From positions 3,803,550 through 3,867,549 of the forward strand of contig OU696597.1 in the NCBI GenBank assembly GCA_916048095.2: a DNA stretch of 64,000 bases. Direction: 5' to 3'. The stretch is from Sacculina carcini. Taxonomy: Eukaryota > Arthropoda > Thecostraca > Sacculinidae. This document shows, in pieces, positions 20,233-31,342 of this stretch. The position numbers were made by a program, and so were the translations under genes. Every line of letters starts with the position of its first letter. Within the stretch, counting starts at the first letter, position 1. The notes under the pieces are model-generated. The model made no database searches, had not been told where the DNA came from, and was given only the letters and a program-made list of their open reading frames with translations.

Positions 20233-21778
20233 TTAAACGCCTGCCGCCTGGCAGGACCACATGCGGTTGTTATCGCTACCATCCTGCGCCAGGAACACCG
20301 CTTCCAAATCTTCATCGGCGAGTCCCCACGTACGGCCAGGCTGGATCCTGCCGACCGAGACAGTCGGCACACGTACACCTCTCAGCATTTCTATCGCGCC
20401 CGGTAGCGCGACCACACCCACCTCCATCTGACTGTCAGCCTCCTCGATGTTGTTACATTTTGCAGCCCATGGTGCCAAAGGCATGAATCCTGGTTATCCT
20501 TTCCCTCTCTCGGCTATGCCCCATGGTACCCCGGAAGGTTGCACGAAGCCTTTGTCTGTTTGGGCAGTATACAGGGACGCCTTCAAGGCCCGACCTCTGT
20601 AATCTGCTTTGTAGTCTCGCACGGTGTTATGTGCAAAGATCCGCAGCTCGGGCGCGGCTGCTAGGATGAGACTAGAGTCCTTGCCAGGTCGTATATTCAT
20701 ATACATCGAGCTAAGCTCGACAGGAGAATCGTCTAATTTCGAAATGAATCGAGTTGTTGTCTCGCTCTCCACAGATCTGTCATGGTGGAAGAGATAATTG
20801 ATATTGACTCCGAGCCAGACAGGTAGCTCGTTGACGTGACAGAAAGGAGTCTCCCGGGGCGTAATCACGCCACCCGGGTCGGGTCCCCCGTCCACGTCGA
20901 TCCGCACATACGGGGTCCCCGCCAATCCGTAAAAGTCCGAGGTCACATGCTCGTTTTGCTTGCAGTTCACCCATTTCACGGCAGCGTTGGCCTCGGTACA
21001 AGAGCCGGTCTCGCCGGGTGCATTAAAGTAATCCAGCCCCTTCCCACAAGATGGTTTCGGCCTCGTCCATACACTCGCCTTGCCGGGCCGTATCCATATA
21101 CGGCACCAGCGTCCCGTTGCCATGGGTGGCGTGCTGCTCTTTATTGTGCGCAGCTGCACAGGCTTGTAGTCACCCGTTGTCGCCGGTGCTGGCATCAAGA
21201 CAGGGGCTCTTAAATCGGGTCATTTCTTCAGTGGCGTCAAGACAACTGGCAAACCCGGCCATGAAGCAACAGATGCACCCTGACCTGCCAGAAAGGATGT
21301 CGTGTACGTCGTCCTTGAGTCCCTCCGGAATGGAGGGGACGGTTTTTACGACGCGCTCGACAGCCTTAGTGAACAGATCGAGGGGTGGCACAGATGTGCT
21401 GATGACGGTGTTGGATGAGGTTGTTACCTTCTTCCCTTCGCGACACACTAGCCTCTCAGTGAGTACGGTGTCCGCTAGTGTGTGCGAGGTAGGCATGTTG
21501 CTGCTCAGGGCGATCCACCGGGGGTCGTCCTTTATGATCGGATCATCGACCTGCAGACGTTTGTCAGCTCTCAGAAGCTTCACGACGAGCGACGCGAAAG
21601 CCGGTACCGTCCTCGGTGAGTCCAGGAACGCAAAGATCCTGTCGGCTGAGTGCCGTATGTCCCCGGCCACCCGGCGCGACGGTAGCGCATGCTGCGTTGG
21701 GCTTGATTCCTCTGCCTCGCGCTTCGCTGGAGCTGTCTCTTTGGCACCGGACAACAGTATAGCCCCAATGCAATGCAA
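20233..21778 (-). pseudogene. GC-rich broken reading frame of unknown family (possible viral capsid/nucleoprotein fossil)
   Basis: Minus-strand frame 21778-21170 (202 codons) shifts near 21190 into 21198-20494 (234 codons), then continues in the same frame past a TAA to 20233 (83 codons). Together about 510 codons read like one protein with a single frameshift and one stop. It is clearly more GC-rich than its surroundings. Content: a hydrophilic N-part, 'PPLDLFTKAVERVVKTV', a Cys-rich 'SGCICCFMAGFASC', 'GTPYVRIDVDGGPDPGG', 'LPVWLGVNINYLFHHDRSV' and 'VGVVALPGAIEMLRG'. I do not recognise the family. No enzyme motif, membrane span or signal is evident. Viral structural ancestry is only a guess from length, decay pattern and a nearby L fossil. 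Confidence 0.4.
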
Positions 21779-21960
21779 TTTTCAAAAACATTGCAATGCA
21801 TTGCAATGTTTTCTGAAACATTGCAAATGTTTTGTGCAACATTTTTCGAAAGGTTTTGGCAGAAATTGTGTTACACATTCATTTTTAACGTAGAAGTGAC
21901 CGCAAACGAATGCTCTAATTGTTTATCCATTCATTTCTTGTACATAGCGAGCTTAACTCT
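21779..21960. other. Non-coding stretch with short palindromic ACATTGCAATG repeats
   Basis: Contains about six GCAATG/CATTGC blocks around 21764-21830. No gene is seen. Confidence 0.5.
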
Positions 21961-22222
21961 CCTAAGGTCAAAATCATGTTTACCCCCATAATGACCAAAT
22001 CTCCATTTGCCCAAAATGACTATACTCCAGGGTGTGACAGTGGGCCTGTGACAGTGGGCTGTGATGAGCTGTGTAGACGCAAGAGAACCGTAATGGCTTA
22101 TCATAAATGATTACGTCAATTGTGACTATTTCAAGGATGTCGGTAAGTTGATAGGTTAACTCAGCTATTTCATGAGCCTCGTACACTTTGTTTACAAATA
22201 TCGCCACTCCTCCATAAGACAC
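21961..22222 (-). pseudogene. LINE endonuclease fragment, copy 2
   Basis: The minus frame gives CVSYGGVAIFVNKVYEA and 'EIVTIDVIIYDKPLRFSCVY', the middle of an AP-type LINE endonuclease (the GGVAIFV strand, then the EIV.IDV strand). The distal half is shared with 421-565. There is no RT. It is a short remnant whose clade is not determinable. Confidence 0.6.
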
Positions 22223-22226
22223 ACAC

Positions 22227-22335
22227 CTTGGTAGTGATTATACCAAGTTAGTTTTCATTATTGACCCATTTTTTGAGACCGGTTTTAAGGATGATTATTT
22301 ATTTGATGTAGTTATTTGTGTTCAAATACCTGTCT
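22227..22335. repeat. Short direct repeat, copy 1 (copy 2 at 22802-22895)
   Basis: About 95 bp around GAGACCGGTTTTAAGGATG recurs at 22802-22895 with few changes, bracketing the glycoprotein-like fragment. Confidence 0.8.
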
Positions 22336-22971
22336 CTCATTCCAGTGACGTTTGAGGAACGCCAAAATAGCGGTCAACAGTGCCGTCACTATTGAGCCGA
22401 GGCCGAAGCCGACGAGGCCAATGTCGTAGTTGTTGCTGTTGTACAAAATGATTTCGGGCTGTCGATGTCGATGCCGATGTCTTGTTCGGAAATGGTCCGT
22501 CGACAGCTGATAGGGCAGATATTTTGAGTGCGCTTTGTAGGTAGAAGACCGTACGATCCACGCTCTGTTATTGTGGTTCAACATATAACGACGGTCGGTG
22601 AACCTCCATTTCTTGTTGATAGTGTCGTACACTTCGACACTATGGTTTTTCCAGGAAAGTGAGCCGTATACTTTATTCCTATGATTACTATTATTGGCAC
22701 TCAAGTTGAGCATTGCTAATTTGGACGCGTGCGTTGAAGGAAGGACGGTTTGAGCAATAAGAGTTTCGTTCGTTGTGATTGAAGTTTCCAAGTTACCAGT
22801 ACCAAGCTCGTTTTCATTATTAACCCGTTTTTTGAGACCGGTTTTAAGGATGATTATTTCTTTGATGTAGTTATTTGTGTCCAAATACCTCTCTCCTCTG
22901 GGAGAAGTATACGTATAATTTGTATACTGCGTATACAACGCTAACCGTGACATAGACCGTGACCGTGACAT
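22312..22971 (-). pseudogene. Glycoprotein-like fragment with C-terminal membrane segment
   Basis: A 219-codon frame on the minus strand. The N-part is derived from the direct repeat and is probably spurious. From about residue 95 there is 'VYGSLSWKNHSVEVYDTI' and 'HNNRAWIVRSSTYKAHSK', with NxS/T sequons nearby. At the end is a hydrophobic span of about 20 residues (IGLVGFGLGSIVTALLTAIL) followed by a basic tail. This layout fits the end of a type I envelope glycoprotein of a retroelement or virus. A related copy at 39735-40181 shares the NNRAWIVR block but diverges by frame afterwards, so frame integrity is uncertain. No fusion peptide or cleavage site was seen. Confidence 0.4.
22802..22895. 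repeat. Short direct repeat, copy 2
   Basis: Matches 22227-22335, including GAGACCGGTTTTAAGGATG and the AAATACCT end. Confidence 0.8.
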
Positions 22972-22997
22972 TTATATTTGCGCCTTTCTCGGCATGC

Positions 22998-23092
22998 GGA
23001 AACACACACATACACACATGATACATACACACACACACATACACATACACACACATACATGCATAATACACACACATACATGCACATACATG
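22998..23092. repeat. CA-rich microsatellite
   Basis: Interrupted (CA)n/(CATA)n tract. Confidence 0.9.
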
Positions 23093-23657
23093 CCGTAGTT
23101 CTCAACGTCCTCGAGCAATCTGTGCCAATAAGCAAGCCTACTGGGATTGTCTCATCGTACACCATGAGTTGTTTAGCTATCGGCTGCAGGTGTGACCATC
23201 GATTGGCTCCTGCTGTTACTGTTATTCATGCTACCCTGCCGTCCGCCCACCACCCCTTTCTTTCTCGCCGCCCCCCAGATCTTTCTAGCGCGCCCAGGGG
23301 GGCGTTACTGCCCACTTTGGAAACCACTGAGCTAGACGAACAGTTAGACCAGATGGCAGAACAGATGGAACAGGTGACGAAAGAGATGACAAATCTATCT
23401 GGCATCACATGTTATTCATATTACGACCATTCACAAATGATTTATCATGAAGGATATAAGCTAGAAAGACAGATAAACTCAGTTCGATCAGATATCACTA
23501 TATTTACATAATTGAACTATTTATTATGTTATTTTTTTCATTTATTCATCCATTTCACCGTCATATGACATTATAATTTGTGAGGTGAATGTTGACGCCC
23601 GTCGGTTTCCTCTTGCGATGGCACGGTTAACCCCGTGTTTCTGTTTCGGTGTGGATG
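23093..23657. repeat. Segment S, copy 0 (BEL/Pao pol scrap plus hAT-like end plus small ORF)
   Basis: Shared with 25667-26228 and 30487-31048. The minus strand at 23093-23199 reads HLQPIAKQLMVYDET then 'VGLLIGTDC', a BEL/Pao protease-RT linker. From about 23335 leftward the minus strand has a hAT-like CAGTGGTTTCCAAAGTGGG end. The plus strand 23330-23511 has a conserved 60-codon frame. In this copy S joins region R directly, without the Gypsy insert. Confidence 0.75.
23330..23511 (+). other. Conserved short coiled-coil-like reading frame (three copies)
   Basis: The plus strand reads 'ELDEQLDQMAEQMEQVTK' followed by 'HEGYKLERQINSVRSDI' and a stop. The same frame stays open at 25904-26086 and 30724-30906. 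Acidic and Gln-rich heptads suggest a coiled coil. The three copies are one ancestral piece duplicated with its repeat, so conservation is not independent evidence of function. Family unknown. Confidence 0.3.
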
Positions 23658-24855
23658 TGCGAACTTGTCTGTTCTGATCGGCCATTTTTATATTGTTTTT
23701 AGGCGTCACTCAGGATCCTAGAGGCGAGATGAATATCGATATCAACTATCCGTGACGTACGTGAATATTCAGAAATCTAAAGTATTTCACTGTTACTGAG
23801 TATCAATATATATCTTACCTGTAATCGTTTGGTTATATCAACTACTTATAGTGAACTGTAGAAAAAACTATTTCAACAAATAACAAGGAATTATATAGCA
23901 CTCACACAATGCAAACTCAAAGATATTTTACGCGGAACGCTTATACAAGGGCGCAATAAACCAACCTGATTTTTTATAGATTTGGCCTATGCAAACACAA
24001 AAACGAAAACGATTCTTATCAATCGTATATCACGTCTCGAATGAAAATCTGTCAAAATGTTTGTGTAATTCGCGTTGGTCATAGTCACCATGGCAACGTC
24101 GAAAGCCCGCGAACATTTTCCATTTGAACTTCTACATGGGACCCACCGTTTTGCGCTAAACCGTTAAGTGAACGTAAGCTAAATAGGCTCCGCCCACCGG
24201 ATTAGCCCAGGCGCGCCGAGAGTGATGAGGGTCCGCTCAGTGCGGCAAGAAATTTGTGAGCCGTCATTGCAGACAATGAGTGCAACGCTTCAATTTCTCT
24301 ACGCGTTGCTTAGAAGTTAGTGAATTTTCAAGGCGTTAAGTAGCCTAGATTGTTCTTGTCGTTTTGAGATGGTCGTTCGAGCCTTTTTCTGAACGTATAA
24401 AACGTTCGAGCCTTTTTCGTAACGTATGTAAACCAAGCAAACGTAGACGTACACGTAGACGTGAAGAGAGTTAGCTGGTACTTGACGTCTGTAGAAGCCC
24501 CCTCGGGGGTTTGCGGTTGCTATATGCAAATGTCGTTACCGCCCGGCTGTTGGTACTGCATATACCGCTCTTCGTCTCGCTCGCTGTGGGTTTGCGGTTG
24601 CTGTAAACATACGACGTGCTGTGCATTCACGACGATAGCGGCACAGATAACGTCGATATATGTAGAGAGAAGCAACTTCTCTTCTTCTTCTCAACTTCTC
24701 TTCTCTAGAGAATCAACTTCAAAATTTTACTATCATAATACATAAAGTTTATCGTGAAATATTTAAATATTCTATTTGTTTGAGTGAAATAAAAAATCTG
24801 GCTGGCTGGTCAAATATTTGGATGATCTTGGATATCTTGGATCGCGAATGGACTC

Positions 24856-25216
24856 GCGGTCCAGACATGCCGTGCCCGAGTGTACACCACGCTGCTGTCG
24901 CCTGCATGGTGCTGTTTCATCACTTTCAATCCGCACAACATTATACCTTTGTTCAATGAAACAAGACGAACATGTTATTCAAAAGAGATTGACAATGTTG
25001 ACTTCTGATTCCATCATTGGACATTCTCACCCACGCCATATATCAAGTGTGGTTTCAATGAGTTTTACAGGCAAGAAGAGTCTATATGATATATACATGA
25101 TGTTGTCGGCTGATTTACAGGGAGTCTTGTATATTCTGGGAGGACAGGATGATTGTGGGTACTCTATGAGTCTGGTGCAGCGTGGTGTACGCTCGGGCAC
25201 GGCATGTCTGTACCGC
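24856..25216. repeat. Inverted-repeat-bounded element (39-bp arms), copy 1
   Basis: 24856-24894 and 25178-25216 are reverse complements at 37 of 39 positions (core CAGACATGCCGTGCCCGAG), with a 283-bp centre. A 154-codon plus-strand frame spans it but has no recognised domain. It could be a MITE-like element or a hairpin-forming transcript. No clear target duplication was seen. Confidence 0.65.
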
Positions 25217-25399
25217 TATGTGAGGCTATGTGAGGCGATCTATGTGAGGCTGGGGCCGGTGTGCGCTGGCGGTGTCCGCTAGCGGTGGTCAGTGGGAGTA
25301 CGGTGGCGGTGTTCTGAAAGCACACACACGCACACATTACATTAGATTACATTAAGACATATATATATATATATACATTAAAACATATATATATGTCCG

Positions 25400-25775
25400 T
25401 GCTTCCTTAGACGTACTTTGTCATCAATCGCATGAATTGCGTATCTTCTTGTGAGTAGGGTTTCCTCATGAACTCTCCGCTCTAAGCTCTGAACGGCCGT
25501 CCACATCTGTATGTAGAATTTCTTTGTTGGTTGTAACGGTTCGAAAACAACTGTGACTCCGAGATTTGGTTGATTCGTCTATGTGGTTTTCGGCGACTCT
25601 ACCCACTATGCCCCATCCGAGAATAGATTGAATCGCATAAGGCTCATCGGGTCCCCCGGAGACGACTGCCGTAGTTCTCAACGTCCTCGAGCAATCTGTG
25701 CCAATAAGCAAGCCTATTGGGAATGTCTCATCGTACACCATGAGTTGTTTAGCTATCGGCTGCAGGTGTGACCAT
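25400..25775 (-). pseudogene. BEL/Pao retrotransposon pol fragment (protease-RT linker), copy 1
   Basis: The minus strand reads 'HLQPIAKQLMVYDETF', 'PIGLLIGTDCSRTL' and 'EPYAIQSILGWGIVGRV', diagnostic of BEL/Pao elements where IGLLIG.D(C) and YA...LGWGIVG precede the RT. A later 'KPYSQEDTQFMRLM' in another frame matches the following SQED block, so an indel lies near 25470. There is no RT or integrase here. Confidence 0.75.
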
Positions 25776-26228
25776 CGATTGGCTCCTGCTGTTACTGTTA
25801 TTCATGCTACCCTGCCGTCCGCCCACCACCCCTTTCTTTCTCGCCGCCCCCCAGCTCTTTCTAGCGCGCCCAGGGGGCGTTACTGCCCACTTTGGGAACC
25901 ACTGAGCTGGACGAACAGTTAGACCAGATGGCAGAACAGATGGAACAGGTGACGAAAGAGATGACAAATCTATCTGGCATCACATGTTATTCATATTACG
26001 ACCATTCACAAATGATTTATCATGAAGGATATAAGCTAGAAAGACAGATAAACTCAGTTCGATCAGATATCACTATATTTACATAATTGAACTATTTATT
26101 ATGTTATTTTTTCATTTATTCATCCATTTCACCGTCATATGACATTATAATGTGTGAGGTGAATGTTGACGCCCGTCGGTTTCCACTTGCGATGGCACGG
26201 TTAACCCCGTGTTTCTGTCTCGGTGTGT
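25667..26228. repeat. Segment S, copy 1
   Basis: Same content as 23093-23657. Here it is followed by the Gypsy pol fragment instead of region R. The minus strand from 25909 leftward begins CAGTGGTTCCCAAAGTGGGC, a hAT-like end. Confidence 0.75.
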
Positions 26229-28478
26229 GTCGCGCTCCGAAAACCCTCGACCTTCTACTTAAGGTTTTATTCAACTAAAACAACCAAGTACATCTGAAAA
26301 CAACACCAAAATAATATGTTACAAATATTCACATTATCAGATGACATATACAAAAATACAGTTACTTGATAAGCAACAACACCACATCACCGTAGAGCCT
26401 TTGACGAGACACAATAAACACAGAGATACAAAATGACAATATTGCCAGCTATGGCTTAGTTGCCACCCTTGGCGTAAACCAAATTAGGCGCAAAATATCA
26501 TTACACTCTCCGCTGCATTATTTTACTGATATCGCCGATTCTTGATCACGACCCGACCACGTCTTGTAACATCTGGAATAAATGAGAGAGCATCCCTCTG
26601 ATCCACGTCTGCATGGTGTTCCTCGCGGTGAACTTCCGTCGCTTGATCAGGAATGTTTCGCTTGCCCCTGGTCCTTTCAGGATCTTCGCTCTGCATAGTT
26701 GCATTCCGATCTTCAGCTTCGCAAGGACTTCCAGCCGACGGTTGAAGAGACACATCAATCTCAGATGCTTCCGGGTGTTCGTGCGAGAGTAAAGAGCGCT
26801 CACTGGTATCTGGTGAAAGAGCTAGATCTCCAGTTGACACGGTTGATTGACGACCATCAGGAAAACGAACTCTGGCATAATTTGGAGTTGCTGAAATGAT
26901 CTCAACCCGTTCTACAAGTGGATCAGACTTGCGTTGGCGTACAAACTTTCGAAGCAGTGCCGGGCCTCCTTGCAGCCATTCTGGTATGGTATAGCCGTGG
27001 CCTGACCTTCTTTGAAAAGCAAACAGTCTTTCGTGAGGAGTCGCGTTGGTAGCGGTACAGAGGAGCGAGCGAATGGCGTGTAGGGCCATATCGAGTACTT
27101 CTTGCCAGTGACTGTCATCAAGTCCGCTAGATCTTAAAGCTAGTTGAATCGCTTTCCATACTATTCCATTGATGCGTTCACATTGTCCATTTCCACTTGG
27201 GTGATACGGTGTAGAGTGAGTAATAATAATACCATGCTTCCACAAAAATTCCTTTACTTCCGATGACACGAATTGCGCTCCGCGATCGCTATGCATCGAT
27301 TCAGGACATCCGCAGAGCGCAAACAGTTTCTGAAGGCAATGTATAACCGTCTTAGTAGACATGTCCTCACATGGAAAAACAAACGGATAGCGTGAATACT
27401 CATCTACAATCACAAGGAGATATCGCCTTCTGTTTCTTGACGGTTTTGGTCCCACAAAATCCATAGACAGTCTTTCAAAAGGTGATCGTGATTGGATAAG
27501 ACGGCCAGCAGGAGGCTTGTAGAATCTTGGTTTTAATTCTGCACAAATGTGGCACTGGGCGCACACTCGCTTAACATCTTCCATAGAAAACGGTAAGTTC
27601 TTCTGACGCACAAAATGATAAAGCCTTGCTGTGCCAGGATGACAGAGCGCTATATGGAGATCTTTGAGGGACACTGTGCATGTTGCTGCACATGAGCGAG
27701 ACAGCGCATCAGCTGGTGCGTTCAGAGTTCCTGGCCTGTATACTATATCATATGAGTAATTCGCCAGTTCCAATCTCCACCTCAACAACTTATCATTTTT
27801 TATTTGATTTGGCGCTCTGGTGTTGAAAATATACGAGGCAGCTTGCTGATCCGTAACAATAGTAAAATGTCTACCTAACAGCAAATCACGCCATTTACGG
27901 ACTGATTCAACAATAGCTGCAGCCTCACGTTCCACTGCTGAATGCGATCGCTCAGCTTGAGTCCGGACGCGACCGGACGTCCATTCTGCGATAAACAAGC
28001 AGCTACCGCCATCGCAGATGCATCTGTTTCCACTCTGAATGGCACATCGTCCTCAATTGCTGCCACCGATGCTCGGCATATCTCATCCTTGATGTTCTCA
28101 AATCTCATTCTGAGCTGGCTCACCATTGGGAATGATTTTACATTTAAGAGTGGAGATATACGATCTGAGAAATTTTCAACCCATGGAGAATAGTAGGAAA
28201 ACAGCCCCAATGCCCGCTTGAGCGACTTACTGCACGACGGGATGGGAAGATTTCTCAATGGTGTGAGTCGTTCTGGATCAGGACTGATGGTTCCATTGTC
28301 GAGCATATGGCCGAGAAACCTTAACTTTGTGATTCCGTACTCACATTTGTCGTCATTCAGCTGGAGATTGAGTCGACGAGCCACTTCATTGAAAGCATCC
28401 ATATTCTTTTCAAGTTCTTCTTTTGTCGCACCGCCAATAACAATGTCGTCGATGTACACGAATGCTCCTTTCAACTTG
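26229..28478 (-). mobile_element. Gypsy fragment G1 (frameshifted)
   Basis: Inserted between S and R, compared with the empty S-R junction at 23657. Holds the 3' region (26229-26520) and pol from mid-RT to integrase in two frames. Confidence 0.8.
26523..28474 (-). pseudogene. Gypsy pol fragment (RT C-half, RNase H, integrase), G1
   Basis: Frames 28474-27875 and 27998-26523 overlap out of phase. The shift comes from altered sequence near 27960, where G2 has about 13 extra bases (GAGTCCTGGAAAAATACG-type). Begins at the RT catalytic YIDDIVIG, so the fingers and palm N-part are missing. Then 'FRVETDASAMAVAACLS' (RNase H), 'TIVTDQQAASYIF', the HHCC finger 'CHPGTARLYHFVRQ', and the integrase DDE: 'SMDFVGPKPSRNRRRYLLV', 'SDRGAQFVSSEVKEF', 'SGNGQCERINGIVWKA'. 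Inactive. Confidence 0.85.
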
Positions 28479-29675
28479 TGCGAACTTGTCTGTTCTGATC
28501 GGCCATTTTTCTATTGTTTTTATGCGTCACTCAGGATCCTAGAGGCGAGATGAATATCGGTATCAACTATCCGTGACGTACGTGAATATTCAGAAAACTA
28601 AAGTATTTCACTGTTACTGAGTATCAATATATATCTTACCTGTAATCGTTTGGTTATATCAACTACTTATAGTGAACTGTAGAAAAAACTATTTCAACAA
28701 ATAACGAGGAATTATATAGCACTCACACAATGCAAACTCAAAGATAATTTACGCAGAACGCTTATACAAGGGCGCAATAAACCAACCTGATTTTTTATAG
28801 ATTTGGCCTATGCAAACACAAAAACGAAAACGATTCTGATCAATCGTATATCACGTCTCGAATGAAAATCTGTCAAAATGTTTGTGTAATTCGCGTTGGT
28901 CATAGTCACCATGGCAACGTCGAAAGCCCGCGAACATTTTCCATTTGAACTTCTACATGGGACCCACCGTTTTGCGCTAAGCCGTTAAGTGAACGTAAGC
29001 TAAATAGGCTCCGCCCACCGGATTAGCCCAGGCGCGCCGAGAGTGATGAGGGTCCGCTCAGTGCGGCAAGAAATTTGTGAGCCGTCATTGCAGACAATGA
29101 GTGCAACGCTTCAATTTCTCTACGCGTTGCTTAGAAGTTAGTGAATTTCAAGGCGTAAGGTAGCCTAGATTGTTCTTGTCGTTTTGAGATGGTCGTTCGA
29201 GCCTTTTTCTAAACGTATAAAACGTTCGAGCCTTTTTCGTAACGTATGTAAACCAAGCAAACGTAGACGTACACGTAGACGTGAAGAGAGTTAGCTGGTA
29301 CTTGACATCTGTAGAAGCCCCCTCGTGGGTTTGCGGTTGCTATATGCAAATGTCGTTACCGCCCGGCTGTTGGTACTGCATATACCGCTCTTCGCCTCGC
29401 TCGCTGTGGGTTTGCGGTTGCTGTAAACATACGACGTGCTGTGCATTCACGACGATAGCGGCACAGATAACGTCGATATATGTAGAGAGAAGCAACTTCT
29501 CTTCTTCTTCTCAACTTCTCTTCTCTAGAGAATCAACTTCAAAATTTTACTATCATAATACATAAAGTTTATCGTGAAATATTTAAATATTCTATTTGTT
29601 TGAGTGAAATAAAAAATCTGGCTGGTTGGTCAAATATTTGGATGATCTTGGATATCTTGGATCGCGAATGGACTC

Positions 29676-30036
29676 GCGGTCCAGACATGCCGTGCCCGAG
29701 TGTACACCACGCTGCTGTCGCCTGCATGGTGCTGTTTCATCACTTTCAATCCGCACAACATTATACCTTTGTTCAATGAAACAAGACGAACATGTTATTC
29801 AAAAGAGATTGACAATGTTGACTTCTGATTCCATCATTGGACATTCTCACCCACGCCATATATCAAGTGTGGTTTCAATGAGTCTTACAGGCAAGAAGAG
29901 TCTATATGATATATACATGATGTTGTCGGCTGATTTACAGGGAGTCTTGTATATTCTGGGAGGACAGGATGATTGTGGGTACTCTATGAGTCTGGTGCAG
30001 CGTGGTGTACACTCGGGCACGGCATGTCTGTACCGC
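29676..30036. repeat. Inverted-repeat-bounded element, copy 2
   Basis: Equivalent of 24856-25216; the arms match at 38 of 39 positions here because the right arm reads GTGTACAC where copy 1 has GTGTACGC. The enclosed frame is 29626-30102 (plus). Confidence 0.65.
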
Positions 30037-30219
30037 TATGTGAGGCTATGTGAGGCGATCTATGTGAGGCTGGGGCCGGTGTGCGCTGGCGGTGTCCGCT
30101 AGCGGTGGTCAGTGGGAGTACGGTGGCGGTGTTCTGAAAGCACACACACGCACACATTACATTAGATTACATTAAGACGTATATATATATATATACATTA
30201 AAACATATATATATGTCCG

Positions 30220-30595
30220 TGCTTCCTTAGACGTACTTTGTCATCAATCGCATGAATTGCGTATCTTCTTGTGAGTAGGGTTTCCTCATGAACTCTCCGC
30301 TCTAAGCTCTGAACGGCCGTCCACATCTGTATGTAGAATTTCTTTGTTGGTTGTAACGGTTCGAAAACAACTGTGACTCCGAGATTTGGTTGATTCGTCT
30401 ATGTGGTTTTCGGCGACTCTACCCACTATGCCCCATCCGAGAATAGATTGAATCGCATAAGGCTCATCGGGTCCCCCGGAGACGACTGCCGTAGTTCTCA
30501 ACGTCCTCGAGCAATCTGTGCCAATAAGCAAGCCTATTGGGAATGTCTCATCGTACACCATGAGTTGTTTAGCTATCGGCTGCAGGTGTGACCAT
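30220..30595 (-). pseudogene. BEL/Pao pol fragment, copy 2
   Basis: Same as 25400-25775 within U2, with the same frame lesions. Confidence 0.75.
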
Positions 30596-31048
30596 CGATT
30601 GGCTCCTGCTGTTACTGTTATTCATGCTACCCTGCCGTCCGCCCACCACCCCTTTCTTTCTCGCCGCCCCCCAGCTCTTTCTAGCGCGCCCAGGGGGCGT
30701 TACTGCCCACTTTGGGAACCACTGAGCTGGACGAACAGTTAGACCAGATGGCAGAACAGATGGAACAGGTGACGAAAGAGATGACAAATCTATCTGGCAT
30801 CACATGTTATTCATATTACGACCATTCACAAATGATTTATCATGAAGGATATAAGCTAGAAAGACAGATAAACTCAGTTCGATCAGATATCACTATATTT
30901 ACATAATTGAACTATTTATTATGTTATTTTTTCATTTATTCATCCATTTCACCGTCATATGACATTATAATGTGTGAGGTGAATGTTGACGCCCGTCGGT
31001 TTCCACTTGCGATGGCACGGTTAACCCCGTGTTTCTGTCTCGGTGTGT
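30487..31048. repeat. Segment S, copy 2
   Basis: Duplicate of 25667-26228 at offset 4820. Confidence 0.75.
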
Positions 31049-31342
31049 GTCGCGCTCCGAAAACCCTCGACCTTCTACTTAAGGTTTTATTCAACTAAAA
31101 CAACCAAGTACATCTGAAAACAACACCAAAATAATATGTTACAAATATTCACATTATCAGATGACATATACAAAAATACAGTTACTTGATAAGCAACAAC
31201 ACCACATCACCGTAGAGCCTTTGACGAGACACAATAAACACAGAGATACAAAATGACAATATTGCCAGCTATGGCTTAGTTGCCACCCTTGGCGTAAACC
31301 AAATTAGGCGCAAAATATCATTACACTCTCCGCTGCATTATT

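Larger units (their letters stand above)
23658..28478. repeat. Tandem duplication unit U1 (about 4.8 kb)
   Basis: Bases 23658-28478 recur at 28479-33311 with constant offset about 4820, rising to about 4833 after a 13-bp difference in the Gypsy part, and only scattered substitutions. A third, partial copy runs 33312-34037. Each unit holds region R, the inverted-repeat element, a BEL/Pao scrap, segment S and a Gypsy pol fragment. Confidence 0.9.

Noticed and set aside
21051-21893. 280-codon plus-strand frame
   Set aside because: Antisense to the GC-rich minus-strand frame. High GC lengthens shadow frames, and its end runs into a palindromic non-coding stretch.
22871-23165. CVCV/THTH-rich short frames
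   Set aside because: Translations of CA/TG microsatellites; the same applies at 10177, 34862, 43780, 45027 and 50003.
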